From Neurospora intermedia (Eukaryota > Ascomycota > Sordariomycetes > Sordariales > Sordariaceae), in NCBI GenBank assembly GCA_037102815.1, contig BTPP01000001.1, positions 3,993,001-4,057,000 on the forward strand: a stretch of 64,000 nt of DNA, in the 5' to 3' direction. Shown piece after piece: positions 1 to 11,362 of the stretch. Numbering within the stretch: position 1 is the stretch's first letter; each line of letters opens with the position of its first letter. A model generated the notes under the pieces. That model was given only the letters and a program-made list of their open reading frames with translations, searched no databases and was not told the origin of the DNA. The translations under genes were made by a program, and so were the position numbers.

Positions 1-420
1 ACGCACCGATAGGCAATCGATATGGAATACCGTAGTGCTGCCAACCCCGCGCTTACACTAGAAGGGAACTAGACTTTCCTGCTCGCCTGCCGATCCCCAG
101 CTGCCAATTAGAGATTTCAAGGCAGCCCCACGGCGAGCTGACAGACCCCACTGCCCCGTAACCGCGCTCACCCAGGCATTGATACAGTGCTATTCAAGCT
201 CTATCTAGGTAGGTACCTTGGGTTAACGGGCAGCGATAAGATAAGGCAGGGACCAATTCCGGTCCCAAATTTTTCCCCAGAAGTCGACCGAATTGAAGCG
301 ACAGCGTACATGATACATTCGAGAGTATTCGTACTCCATCCACCCATCCATATCCCGAACCACCATTCCATCTATCGTTGATTTCTTGCGACCATATCAA
401 CGAATCAACCACAAGTAGCA
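1..420. other. Upstream region of LOC1, no gene seen
   Basis: No coding frame is supported here. It contains a short TAGGTAGGTACC-type repeat near 206-220 of the kind scattered through this window, and is presumably the 5' flank and leader of the LOC1 gene that starts at 421. Confidence 0.5.
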
Positions 421-1168
421 ATGGCGCCGACAAAGACGATAAAGAACAAGCACGCCGCGAACAAATCTGGCATCAAGGGCAGCAAAGATGCAGAGAGGTC
501 GAGGAACGATGGAGTGCTCAAGTCCAAGGGAAAGCCGAAGGGCAAAGCTCACACTCTCGTGACCGCCAACAAGGGCCGACCGAACATCCAGGAGCTTATT
601 GCCAGGAAAAAGAAGAAGAAGACCTACAGCGAAAAGGAGCTTGCGATTCCGGAACTCAACATGATCACCCCCGTTGGTGTGACCAAGCCAAAGGGAAAGA
701 AGAAGGGCAAGGTGTTTGTTGATGACAAGGTAAGCTCTCTTTTGTTAGCGTCTGGGGTCATATTGGGGTTTTTTTTTTTTTTTTTTTTTGCTAGGTTTCG
801 AGACCGGAAAGCATCAAGTAACTGACATGTTTTCCCCCTTTGTACAGGAGAGCATGGCCACTATCCTAGCCATCGTACAAGCGGAAAAGGAGGGCCAGAT
901 CGAGTCCAAGATGATCAAGGCGCGACAAATGGAGGAGATCCGCGAGGCGAGACGCGCTGAAGCCGAGAAGAAGGAGGCCGAGCGCAAGGCCAGACTTGAA
1001 GAGACCAAGGACTCGCTGCGCAAGAAGCGTAAGCGCAGCAAGCAATCGGGCGGTGGCAAGGGCGACGACGACGACGACTCCAGAGATGTCAAGGAGCTCT
1101 CGTCCGCAGGCACGAAAGCCGTCAAGTCGAAAAAGAAGAAGTCGGTATCCTTCGCTGCTCCCGAATAA
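421..1168 (+). CDS. LOC1: 60S ribosomal subunit assembly/export protein LOC1
   Basis: Two exons, 421-729 and 848-1168, separated by an intron 730-847 (GTAAGC donor, ACAG acceptor); 209 residues. The protein is small, very basic and largely charged: a Lys-rich N-terminus, the block [20 protein letters not shown] around residues 67-87, [11 protein letters not shown], then a long charged helix full of Glu/Arg/Lys and a basic tail. I recognise this block order from fungal LOC1 proteins. In yeast Loc1 is a nucleolar, double-stranded-RNA-binding protein needed for 60S assembly and for ASH1 mRNA localisation; the role here is inferred by family. The intron holds an uninterrupted run of 21 T (769-789). 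Translation could continue into the intron, but the conserved frame resumes only after the acceptor, so splicing is clearly needed. Converges with the hydrolase gene. Confidence 0.88.
769..789 (+). repeat. T21 homopolymer in the LOC1 intron
   Basis: Twenty-one consecutive T lie in the middle of the 118-nt LOC1 intron, well upstream of the 3' splice site. It is likely to vary in length between strains. Confidence 0.9.
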
Positions 1169-1670
1169 ATAATCAAGCAAGGATGCTGGGAGCTGTGAAG
1201 GATCCTCCTGGGAATGGGCTGGGAGAATGAAGACAGGAAGGGTGGAAGTTTGTCGTGTAATACCTACACCAAGCATTTTTTTCTTCGCATGTATGGCGTC
1301 TGGGCGTTTATATCAATCAAAGTCTGGCGGCGGGTAGGATGGCTTGGCTGGGGGAAAAGTTCTGACTGATTTTGTGTGTGGAAATTAAAGATACCAATTG
1401 GGCACGCCAGCCTTGGTCCAGCCTCTTTCTCATGAGTCGGTGGATGTTATTCGGCGAAACCGTCAGGATGGTGTAGCTCGTGGCTCGTATAAACCATCAA
1501 TGAACGTACGTTCGGACCTGTACCCAAGTCGAAAGCAACAATCTAAGTCTATGTGCAGCCCCAATGTGCCCCGAAGCGCGTCTAAACCCTTTAGGCCCAA
1601 CTGACGGACCTATCTCTATAGCTAATCTATCTACAGTCTTCGATTTTGCAAGTGTTCATTCCACCACCAT
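1169..1670. other. Convergent 3' intergenic region
   Basis: Lies between the stops of LOC1 (+) and the hydrolase (-). It must hold both 3' UTRs and polyadenylation sites. No conserved coding frame, RNA gene or repeat seen. Confidence 0.5.
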
Positions 1671-3197
1671 CTATTGATTCAGATCGACAATCTGCAACTT
1701 TCGCTGCACAGGGTCGAAGTGAGTTCTGAACTGGCTATCGAACTTGTCACAAGCATCAGGCTTGATGGCGTCCAAGTCAATGTCGAAAGCCATCTTGTTC
1801 AAGAAGTTGCAGATCTAGACAACAAATCAGCAAAAAGCAACCGGAAGGTGAAGCAAAAAGAAACTCACAGGACGAGTATGCCATCGCCCGCCACCAAGCT
1901 CGAACCACGAAAGATGACCACCGAGAGACGTGAGGCAAAGAACCGTGTAGGGATTCTGCTTGATCTCTTGGTAGGGAATGGCTTCCTCAACAGCGATCTA
2001 GTGATGTGTCAGCTCAACGCTCATGGGGGTTTCCAAACTGCACTCTTGACGGAAAAGGATAAGATATGCCTACCGGATCATCAGCAGCAGAGAGGGCCAT
2101 GAAGGGAATCCTGATGCCTAGAACAGCGTCACATGAGGAAGCATCGCGGTAGTAGGCGTCCTCGGTGGGGTAGCCCCAGGTTACGGTCTGCACTTCACGA
2201 TCAAACTCGTTCAGGTAGGTGATGTTCTGTATCCTGTCATAGTCAAGGTTGGTGTACTTGAGCACCGTCTCCTTGTGGTTCGCAACCAGCTTCTTCATGT
2301 TGGCTGCAAAATGACGTGTGAGTCAGCACCTTTGTTAAGCAGTATGAAATTAGTTGATTGAACTTACTTCCCATCACTCGTTGGTAAAGTCTTCCCAAGT
2401 GAGTTCGCCGTAAAGCTCTGTTGGTGACATCTAGGTTGAACGGGTTTCCAACCGCAACTGCACCCTTCAGCAGACAACCCTCTCCTTCCTCTCCGACATA
2501 CTATATCGGACACATTAGTGGAGGTTCGAAAAAGTTGCCTACGTTGACGGTTCAGGTTACCTACATTTGTCAAAATGTTGGCACCCAAAGAGAAACCAAC
2601 GCCAAAAAGGGGACGGTTGGGAAACTTCTGTCTGGCCCATTTCACAACTTGTCGAATATCCCATGTGGCCCTGGCATTGAAAAAGAGACCGCTTGTAACG
2701 GCGCTGTTGGCGCATCCACGAGAATTGACCACGCAAATTTCCCACTTGCCACTCTCAACAAGAGGCAAAATGGCGTGACGGAGATAGATTTCATGCGAGC
2801 CTCCGGACAAACCGTGGAGCACGATAAGCATAGGCTTGCTGTCATCCGAAGGTAGGTTGGCGAAATCTTGTTCAGAGAAGTAAGCGGTCCTAGGAGGCAG
2901 TTTCTCTTCAAAGTCCTGGTGCGGCTCGGTCACAAAATCGACAGTGAAGGTGCCGGCGTAGAGCTTGTGGTCTGAATCGAAGATCTTCCGACGATAGTAG
3001 ATCTGGGGACCATGCTCCTTAACCACAGTCCACATGGTCTGGACATGTCCGTTGAACAGAAGCGGGTTCAGTTGGCATGGCGGAGTGGCCTGTTCGCAGA
3101 CCTTGAGTAAATCGGTTGTCGTGCCATCCTTTTGCTGGAGTGTAAGTGGTGATGTGTGGTGGGTGAAAGAGATCTTGGCGCGACCGAACCAGTCCAT
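1671..3197 (-). CDS. Alpha/beta hydrolase of the EMB8/YheT (Eht1/Eeb1) family
   Basis: Five exons on the minus strand: 3197-2565, 2500-2368, 2303-2074, 1997-1869 and 1814-1671; introns of 64, 64, 76 and 54 nt, all GT-AG; 422 residues. Visible landmarks: LNPLLFNGHVQTMW near the N-terminus (typical of the family), oxyanion segment LHGLSGGSHE, nucleophile elbow GFSLGAN with Ser203, acidic residue in SAADDP (Asp330/331), and catalytic His360 in LTSLGGHLSWFE. The triad is therefore complete. Family members include yeast Eht1/Eeb1, which make and cleave medium-chain fatty-acid ethyl esters, and plant EMB8; the substrate here is not shown by sequence. The ATG at 3197 (MDWFGRAK) is chosen because the open frame upstream to 3332 lacks an ATG start and reads like non-coding sequence. 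Divergent from MAU2. Confidence 0.9.
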
Positions 3198-4222
3198 GAT
3201 TACGCCTAAACGACCGTTGATCCGGCCTACCCGTGCAAGTGTTGAAGAGGAAATTGTGAGGAGGATAAGAGCTGAAAGAGTAGGTATGTTAAAGGGAAGA
3301 ATATCAAAAGCTCGTGGATGGCCGACAGACAAACTTCTATTTATATCGACTGGAAAGTGCCGAGGTACAAAGAGATGACAGCAAAGTCAACTGGATCTTT
3401 TGGCGGCGGTTCTTGACCTGGCGCTGCCCCTCCCCCTAATACCGTTATCACGATGTTGATGACGATGACAACAATTCGCGGCTTGGAACTACTTTACTTG
3501 ATGTTAACTTAGGATTTCAGCCTTCAATTCAACATATCGCGCCTCAAGACGGACTCCCCAGCCTATTGACTCGTGCCTTTTCAGACCACGGCGCGGGTGA
3601 GCTCCCAAGGTTCGAAAGTCTAGTCCGGTTCCATCCCATCTTCGTTTCCGTCTCCACAGCATCATGCCCTGATGGGCCCCAAACAGTCGGGAGGACAGCG
3701 AGTGGTACGAGTGGGAAACTCGGCATTCCTTGTTGCATCCAGTCGATGTCCGTCCCCTGCCCTGTCTTCCCGTCGGACCTGCAGCCCGCCCAGCGAATGC
3801 GGATTCTGGTGATGCCTGCCCTGCCTGCTATGTATTGTGGGCCACACAATACCCGTCATCGGGCGCCAATCAGTAGAAGCCTAGCGTCTGTGGACGCATG
3901 GACTGTCCTTGCCGCGGCGGCAGCGCGCTAACAGTCAGACACGGCAGTAGCAACCACGCAGACATCAACTGCAGTGGAAGCAAGCTGCTCTTCCTCCTGC
4001 CAACATCACAGACACTTTGAAAACTTTCGTCGCCTCTGTCAAATCCTTTCTTTAAACAAACCTTGACCATGCTACGCTCCTAGCGACCGTCATCTGTCAC
4101 ATTCGCCCAGTATCTGAGTAATCTGACACCGATAGCGCGCAGTTCCTACCGCCGATGCACGAACTTGTCTACGCCCGCCGCGACCCGAATAGACAGAGAC
4201 CACACTCCAATTGACAAATGCC
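3198..4222. promoter_or_regulatory. Shared upstream region of the hydrolase and MAU2
   Basis: About 1 kb between two divergently transcribed genes, so it should hold both promoters and 5' UTRs. Short open frames occur on both strands (for example 3566-3931) but have no conserved features. A two-codon upstream ORF overlaps the MAU2 start (see 4218). Confidence 0.5.
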
Positions 4223-4226
4223 ATGA
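4218..4226 (+). promoter_or_regulatory. Two-codon uORF overlapping the MAU2 start codon
   Basis: The sequence ATGCCATGA places a minimal uORF (ATG CCA TGA) so that its stop overlaps the ATG at 4223 chosen for MAU2. Such an arrangement can couple termination to re-initiation. Whether the mRNA leader includes it is not known from sequence; the next in-frame ATG is at 4241. Confidence 0.4.
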
Positions 4227-4779
4227 CAAATTACGATGCGATGCCCTCGGGGCAGCCATATGGCATTTACCCTTCACAGAATCAGAATCAGCAACCGCAA
4301 CAGCAGCAAGCTCAACAAGCTCAACAAGCCTTTCAGCCCGTTGCCGGGTATCACCATCAGCACCACCAGCAGCAATACATAAATGGCTACCAGAATGGGC
4401 ACCCTCAGTATCTTCAACAATCTCAACATAGTCAGCAACCACAGGTCCCGTACGCGCAGTCAGCCTATCCCCAGGCGCAACCGACCTTTAATTCCAATAA
4501 CCCGGTCAACCTGTCGAATTATAGCTCCAAGCCTACCACGTCGTTCGCCCATACCCCGCAAACGACGACGGCGCCCGTTCAATTCGTCGATCCTTCCTTC
4601 CTCCAAAAGCAATATGTTCCGCCTGTACAAACAAATCGCATCCTACCAGCACCTCATTCGATGACCTTGCCAAGTCCTCAGTTACCTCTGCCTCAAATTT
4701 CACGGCACAATCAGCAAATACCGCTGCAACAGATTCGACAGACAACAAATCAGCATGACCAACAGCAGCGGCAATACCA

Positions 4780-4819
<40 letters not shown>

Positions 4820-7134
4820 AATACACATAATCAACATCACCAACAACAGGCACGACAACAACCATACTCTCAATCTTCACAACCCCAGAGCTCCCCGCAT
4901 GTACAGACACAACAGTTGCATCAGCCGATCTCTCGGCCGAACGGCCATAGGCCAGATGAGAGGCTCCTACAACCCCAACCGACACCTGCTGAAAGGGCTA
5001 CGCCACGCGGACCAGGACGGCCCCCTTCTGTCGCGAAATCATCTGCTTCGGCGCAAAGAACCGGCCATGTCGAGACGCTGCCACTGTTGCTATGTGTGGC
5101 CGAAGACTGCTTCGCCAAAGCACACGCTGCAGCCTCCGGAATTGCGAGGTCAATGTCAGATACTGAGGTCAAAGAATACCATAAGATGGTAGCGACGGGC
5201 TTGGGCTGTCTTGAAGTCGCCATGAACTCCAACAAGCTGTGGCCGCGTCTCGAAGCTAGACTTTGTCTTAGATACGCCAGTGTTCTCATAGAGGAAACCA
5301 CCAATATTATGGAGGCCGAAACTGCTCTTACCAGGGGCATTTTGGTCTGCGAAAAGGTATGTCACTCGAGGACAGTGGGCAGCAAATGTCTGAAGATGGG
5401 TTAGGGCTGACTCTAAATAACAGCATCGTTTCATCGACCTCAAATACTGCTCGCAGTTTCTCTTAATGAAGACTCTTTTTCAACGCAATCCGAGAGCAGC
5501 GTTCAAGTCACTTGATACCCATATCATGGATGCTACTATGTACAAACACGCACCATGGGTCTATGCGTTTCGCTTTCTGAAAGCTGCGTTCCATATTCAG
5601 TCAGGAACTGCTGCTGACCACCATGCGCTGGAAAACTTGCGCCGGATGGCGTCGATTGCGACAACAAGGGACGAGAAGGCTATGTTTGTCATGGTAATGC
5701 TCCTGGAAGGACTGTCTCATCTCAACACGATGAAGGATGACTGGATCAACCGTGTTCAAAATTGTATTGCCCAGGCACAGAAACTGCAATTTGATGATGC
5801 TGCTCACCTTCCTCAGCTCGACGTCCTTCTGCTGTTGCTCGATCTTGCTTGCAGCCTTCGGCAAAAGTCTCACAGAGATGCTGCTCAAAAGCTGAGCGTC
5901 CTTCAGAGCAAGTTAGAGGAACTGCGCAACCTTCCAAGCTGGTCCTCAGTTTCGCATGAGCTTCTTCTTCCCATAAGACGCGTTGTTAACGACGCTGCTC
6001 CGACACTCAGCCGCGATACAGAGGCCGTCCTCCGGCGTGGGGATGGCGCCTTCGATTACTTGGTGTTATCAGCTCTGGGAAAACAAGGGTCGTTCGCAAT
6101 GGCGTAAGTGAATCGGTATTTGACAAGTAGGTACACTTGAATACTGATCTTTACGCAGGTACATATTCAACGGCATAGTGGCACTTTACAAATCTACGAC
6201 CTTGGGAAGAAGCTCGACAATCTGGACAGAAGCTGTGCGGTTGTTGGAAGGTATGCATTAGTGAGCACCGGTTTTTCATTCGGTTTTGCTAACCTGTTAC
6301 TCAGACAAGAACTTGGGCTCTGGACCGAAACCGCTTCCGGATGCTCTCGCGCATGCCCAGTGGGCAAAGGGTGTAAGCAACTATGCTCAAGTCCTGGTTG
6401 GACTGCAAGCCGCCACTCTTTCGGACTGGCGGAAGGTGAAGGCGTGTCTCGACGCGCTGGGTACGGCGCAACAGCCAGAAGGGTTCTTGAATGTGCTGAC
6501 TCTTTACCTGACCGGAGTCTTCAAACAAGGAACCTGCAGACTTGAGGAAGCACTTGTGATCTGGAAAGACCCGAGATTCGCAATGGACCGGAGTGGACTA
6601 CCGCAAAGTAACACGAGCCACATCATTTCGGAACTATGCATCCTAGCTGCGCTGAATCGGATCTGGATCATGCAAGCGCCAGCACAAAGAAATGATGGAG
6701 AAACCGCACATCTCCTGGATTTTCTACGGCCGCTCTGTGAGGATAATCCTGATCTGGATATCAGGATTACATACAACCTGGTGCTCGCCTCCATTACGCT
6801 GGATCCGCCGCTGCCGATCAACCAGGTCAAGCAGCACATGAAGCTATCGCTCAACGGCGCGCAAAACACCAGCAACACACATTTCCTGTCGATCGCGTTG
6901 AACATTATGCGTAACAAGCTCTTCGAAAATGTCGTTGGAGAACAGGCGCTAAAAAGCGCAAGAGCAGGCACGGCACAGGCAAAGAAGAGCGGAAATCTTT
7001 TGTGGATGAGCGTGGCCGAAGGTATGCTCGCACAGTCTCTCGAGCAACAAGGGCTCAAGGAAGAGGCAGAAAAGACACGGGAAGAGGGGATTCGGCTGGC
7101 CAACGAGGCCCGTCTTCGAACACAGGTGGAATGA
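4223..7134 (+). CDS. SCC4: Cohesin loading factor subunit MAU2/SCC4
   Basis: Four exons: 4223-5356, 5424-6103, 6159-6250 and 6305-7134, giving 911 residues. Residues 1-270 are low-complexity, rich in Gln, His and Pro, with a CAG-encoded polyglutamine run near residues 188-202. From about residue 280 the protein is an all-helical array matching the Cohesin_load (Mau2/Scc4) family: LCVAEDCFAKAH, KYCSQFLLMKTLFQRN, AFRFLKAAFHIQSG, and a C-terminal segment of paired TPR-like helices ending with KKSGNLLWMSVAEGMLAQSLEQQG. Mau2 binds the N-terminus of Scc2/NIPBL in the nucleus; together they load cohesin onto chromatin. The long Q-rich N-terminus is typical of filamentous fungal versions. Intron phases keep the frame throughout (912 codons with stop). 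Confidence 0.9.
4784..4817 (+). repeat. CAG trinucleotide repeat (polyGln) in MAU2
   Basis: About ten consecutive CAG/AGC units encode the polyglutamine tract of the MAU2 N-terminal region. A candidate for length polymorphism. Confidence 0.85.
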
Positions 7135-7918
7135 AAGCTTGGAGGTATCTTGGTGGTGAGGGGGTAGGGTTGGCTTTACATTGTATTCGGTAGCGTTATG
7201 TGTTCTAGCGATGTGGGGCGCACCGGTTGGAGTTTCTTGTCGACGGGGTATGGTGCATGTAAGCGATCTGTCAATTCTTAGATCGATCGGAGTAACTGGA
7301 GCATGATCCGACGAGAAACCATTAGAGGGGTATTATCTAATGGGCATGGAGGAGTATGCATTTGCAAAACGATACCCAGGCATATATTTCTGTAGTTGAT
7401 CAAGGCATGGAGAATCTTCATACTATACACACAGTACATGCAAAAACCCGGAGCTGGATTTCGTGACGGCTAAATGTCAGGACGTGACGACCTGGAATTG
7501 AGTAGAGGTATTTTGTGGGGCACTGAGATGCCCCATAAATAAATGACAGCAGGCTCCACCGAATGGAGCGGCGCTAGTGGACAATAAACCCCAGCAAAAA
7601 AATAAATCCAGGTAGAGACGAGACCGATAACGATAGTAAACATAGTTCCGTAGTGTGAAGATTGTCGTTGTTTTGCCTCCCCCAAGTTGACCGGCCCCTC
7701 CGAGAAACCGGCAACCAAGCCATTCTTTTTTTCGTTTTCTTGTCTGTCCGCTCACCCCCTCCTTTATCCTTGGACGTGGAGGACTTTGTGCTGGCAGTGT
7801 TGGGCGAGATTACTTTACAGCAATTCGAGACTCGCTCGCTTCGTAGAGTGACCACTCGAAGCACGACCCAGTCCGGATTCTCGATTTCAGTCGCAAACGC
7901 CGACCCGAAGTCGCAGAG
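7135..7918. other. Intergenic region MAU2-PET127
   Basis: Holds the MAU2 3' UTR and the PET127 promoter and leader. Open frames on the minus strand across 7470-7963 are not conserved and overlap the PET127 start. No RNA gene or repeat seen. Confidence 0.5.
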
Positions 7919-10900
7919 ATGTTGCAACTGACCAGCAAGACGCGCCGCACGATCAAGCCGCACATTCTCCGCACGTCATGTCTCACCCTAATTTCGAATG
8001 CTCACCCGAGGCCCGCCCCTCTCTACAATCCTGCTAGGCTCTACTCGACTGAGCAGCCAGACAAGCCGAGCTCACCCGCTAACGCTCCCGAACTGAAAGA
8101 TAACGACTTCAAGCCTGCACCACCGGGCAAGCAGCGCCTACACCCACGGGCTCTTAGGGGTAAAACCACTAAAAGGCGAGGCGGGGCGCCCAATACACAG
8201 CCGTTGACCAACTTCTTGAAGGACCTCGAGGCAGGAAGCCTGAACGCTGGGCAGCAAGAACAAGCAACGACAACAACACCAGAAGCGCTTGAACCCACAA
8301 CGACAGATGGCGCTCAAGATGGCACACCAGAAGCGGCAGAGGGAGACTCCAAGAAAAAGGGAAAGCAGGCGAAGAAGTCAAAGCCGAAGCCAAGCAGTTC
8401 CCCTGCTGCTGTTGCCAGTGATCCCAAACTGATGCAACGAGCTACGGCGGTACTACGGAAGGTGCTTGAAAAGGAGCTGCGTGCCGAGCAGGAGAGCGTA
8501 GGATCGGAGGCGGGCAAGGACAAGTCTAAACCTGGCAAGAAGAAGAAGCAAAAGTCAACAGAGACAAAACCCACGGAACCGAAGAGTTTGATAAGAAGAT
8601 TGCAGACCAACGGTAAACTGAAGCCCTTGGAAAAAACAACGGCCGCAGCAGCTATAACTCCAGCACCGGATACGTCGGCGGCGACCACAAAGAAACAGAC
8701 AAAAGAGACTTCGGCCGAACCAAAGCCTCGCTCACCTGAAGATTTACAATGGCCACCTCCGGGAAGGAAGCTCCACGTGCGACGGGTTGATCCCGATTTG
8801 ATCAAAATGATACCGGTCCACAAAGAGCAACCTCCTGTGCCAGGTTTGTCTTATGGCTTGGACAGAGCCCTTTTCAACCCTGGAGTCTACCACATGCAGG
8901 ATCCTAGGTCTCGGGTATGGAATTTCGACCCCTATCTTGCGCGTATCATGCCGATTCAGGAGTTCGATTTCAACGCACTCAAGCAATATATCACCTCTTC
9001 GAAGGATACCACCCTTATCGACATCGCACGGGAAGCGAAGAAGAAGTACACGGGTTCTACGTCGAGTATGACCTCGACACTAGCGCATTTCCATTATCTT
9101 TTGTCCTCCTGGCGACCCATTACCACCGGCATGATGTCTCAGTCATTTAGGGCCGATTCGACAAACTTTACCAGGATTATGCGCGCCCCTTCGGCTGCCT
9201 TCCTTCACTGGAAGGATGGTGTATATGCGATCGATGCGGACAAGGAATTCGACACAGCAAACGTCCTGAGCATGCTTGGAAAGTCCATGGAAAAGCTTCT
9301 CACGTTGCCCAAGGAAGACTTCGAAAAGTATCGCAAAACCAAGTCTCACCAGCTTACCGAGGAGGAACGTGACAGCCCCGAGTCATACCATTACACCAAG
9401 TTAGGAGACTTCATGATGCGGTCACAGCTCGATGCCTACGATCCCAGAATTCCGGGCACCGGCATGTTCGATCTCAAGACCAGAGCCGTCATTTCTATCC
9501 GCATGGACGCCAAGGGGTTCCAAAAGGGCTTGGGATACGAGCTCCGCCACCGGAACGGTAACTGGGAATCGTTTGAGCGCGAATACTTCGACATGATCCG
9601 TTCTGCTTTCCTCAAGTACTCCCTCCAGGTCCGCATGGGCCGTATGGACGGTATCTTCGTTGCCTTCCACAACACCCAGCGGATCTTCGGCTTCCAATAC
9701 ATTCCGCTTACCGAAATGGACTATGCCTTGCACGGCACCCGTGACACCAGCCTCGGTGGCAAGGAGTTCAAGCTCAGTCTCCATCTGCTCAACAAGATTC
9801 TGAACAGGGCTACCGCAAAGTGGCCAGAGCAGTCGTTGCGCCTTCACATTGAGACAAGGCCAACTGACCCACCGCTCATGTACATCTTTGCCAAGCCAGT
9901 CACGCCAGATGAGATTGAGAAGATCCAGGGAGCCAACAAGAAGATCATTGAGAAGTTTGAGCGCGACATGATGGGCCTGGAGCCGAAGGAAGAGAAGGGA
10001 GAAGGTGTTGCCAATGAAAAGACAACTGAGGAGGCCGTGGAGGAAGCGACCGAGGAATCTGTCGGTGAACCTGAAGCGCGTGAAGAGGTCACCACAGCGG
10101 ACGTCTGGGAGGACATGGTAGTCAAGGTCGAGGAGGCCCTCGAAAACGAGGAGCACGGCGTCACCTCAGTCCGCGAAGCTATTGAGCAGGCCCTTCGCTC
10201 GAGTGGCTTGCTCGAAGCCAGCGCCCCTGAGGAGGCGCGCCGTTATCTAGATGAGCTGCTTGAGGCTCTCATGAGCGCTGAGTCGGGCAAGGCTGACGAG
10301 TCCGCGGCTGATAACGCAGCCGAGGAGTCTGCGTCTGCCGTCTCTGCTGAGGAGGCTACAGAAGTCAAGGTCGAGAATGGTCAGGCGGCTGAGGCTGAGG
10401 AGGAACCCACGTTGAAGGATTTGGTCCTTCGCCTCGCCAGCCAAGTCAAAGCAGACCGCAGTGAAGTCGTCAAGGGCAAAGCCGAAGACGATGTGTCTGC
10501 GGCGGCGGCAGATGACTCCAAGCTCCGCAAATTCGAGACCATTTTGTCAGAGCTCATCTCCAAGTCGCGGGACACCACCACCGAAACCGGCGAGATCACA
10601 GAAGGTGGTGAGCAGACCGCCGCCTCCACAGACGCCTCCGTCACATCCAAGACGCAAAACCCCGAAGACGAAATCGCCTCCCTTGACGAGACCGTGCACA
10701 CCAAGACCAACGACAACTCCATTCTCCCCGAGACCAAGCCCGAACTCCTCGGCATGATCCTGACCATTCGCAACAAGGTCAATGGCGAGTACGTCGAGCG
10801 CCCCGAGCACCTGCGCCGCACCGACAAGTGGGAGGTCGAGTACTCGCTCGAGGACATGCCGGCCCTGCGGGCCGAGAATATCTACAAGATGGTCATCCAG

Positions 10901-11362
10901 CGGCGGTGCAAGACGCTCGACGACCAGGAGGACCGCGACAAGGCCTGGTATGAGATGTTCCAGGGCGCGCTGCACAAGTATACGCGCAAGGGCCGCATGC
11001 ATCGCAAGAAGGAGATTGAGCTTGGGAAGACCAGGCCAGTGCACGTGTATGGTATGGACAAGCCGCTTGATTGGGAATCGGTCTTTGGCGAGGGTAAGGA
11101 GGAGGGTATGTCGTACCGGTGGTATGGGCAGGAAGCGGAGAATGTTGAGACTGGCACCATTGAGCTGAGCCCGGAGGAGGTGGAGGAAGATGATGGGAGT
11201 TTGCCGGTGGAGGAGGTGGAGGGGGCTGAGGAGGGCGATGCGGAGGTGGATGTTGCAGCTTTTTCTGAAGAAAAGTCTGATGACCAACCTGAGGCTGCTG
11301 TGGAACAACAACAACAGTCCGAGGAAAAGTCCGAGGAAAAGGCCCAGGAGAAGTCCGAATAA
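7919..11362 (+). CDS. PET127: Mitochondrial RNA processing protein PET127
   Basis: Single uninterrupted reading frame of 1147 residues. The N-terminus (MLQLTSKTRRTIKPHILR) is basic, hydroxylated and free of acidic residues, as expected for a mitochondrial presequence. A lysine/alanine-rich linker follows to about residue 275. Residues about 276-690 match the Pet127 family: WPPPGRKLHVRRVDPDLIKMIPVH, GLSYGLDRALFNPGVYH, GSTSSMTSTLAHFHYLLS, RDSPESYHYTKLGDFMMRSQLD, and FDLKTRAVISIRMD. A very acidic Glu/Ala-rich insertion follows, then a second conserved piece near residues 985-1050 (NIYKMVIQRRCKTLDDQEDRDKAWYEMF, then RPVHVYGMDKPLDWE). Yeast Pet127 is an inner-membrane-associated factor acting in 5' processing and stability of mitochondrial RNAs with the degradosome. 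It is longer than yeast Pet127 mainly because of the acidic insertions. Confidence 0.9.
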   Translation: MLQLTSKTRRTIKPHILRTSCLTLISNAHPRPAPLYNPARLYSTEQPDKPSSPANAPELKDNDFKPAPPGKQRLHPRALRGKTTKRRGGAPNTQPLTNFLKDLEAGSLNAGQQEQATTTTPEALEPTTTDGAQDGTPEAAEGDSKKKGKQAKKSKPKPSSSPAAVASDPKLMQRATAVLRKVLEKELRAEQESVGSEAGKDKSKPGKKKKQKSTETKPTEPKSLIRRLQTNGKLKPLEKTTAAAAITPAPDTSAATTKKQTKETSAEPKPRSPEDLQWPPPGRKLHVRRVDPDLIKMIPVHKEQPPVPGLSYGLDRALFNPGVYHMQDPRSRVWNFDPYLARIMPIQEFDFNALKQYITSSKDTTLIDIAREAKKKYTGSTSSMTSTLAHFHYLLSSWRPITTGMMSQSFRADSTNFTRIMRAPSAAFLHWKDGVYAIDADKEFDTANVLSMLGKSMEKLLTLPKEDFEKYRKTKSHQLTEEERDSPESYHYTKLGDFMMRSQLDAYDPRIPGTGMFDLKTRAVISIRMDAKGFQKGLGYELRHRNGNWESFEREYFDMIRSAFLKYSLQVRMGRMDGIFVAFHNTQRIFGFQYIPLTEMDYALHGTRDTSLGGKEFKLSLHLLNKILNRATAKWPEQSLRLHIETRPTDPPLMYIFAKPVTPDEIEKIQGANKKIIEKFERDMMGLEPKEEKGEGVANEKTTEEAVEEATEESVGEPEAREEVTTADVWEDMVVKVEEALENEEHGVTSVREAIEQALRSSGLLEASAPEEARRYLDELLEALMSAESGKADESAADNAAEESASAVSAEEATEVKVENGQAAEAEEEPTLKDLVLRLASQVKADRSEVVKGKAEDDVSAAAADDSKLRKFETILSELISKSRDTTTETGEITEGGEQTAASTDASVTSKTQNPEDEIASLDETVHTKTNDNSILPETKPELLGMILTIRNKVNGEYVERPEHLRRTDKWEVEYSLEDMPALRAENIYKMVIQRRCKTLDDQEDRDKAWYEMFQGALHKYTRKGRMHRKKEIELGKTRPVHVYGMDKPLDWESVFGEGKEEGMSYRWYGQEAENVETGTIELSPEEVEEDDGSLPVEEVEGAEEGDAEVDVAAFSEEKSDDQPEAAVEQQQQSEEKSEEKAQEKSE

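Noticed and set aside
3198-3332. N-terminal extension of the hydrolase
   Set aside because: The frame is open to 3332 but has no ATG before 3197, and MDWFGRAK looks like the natural start.
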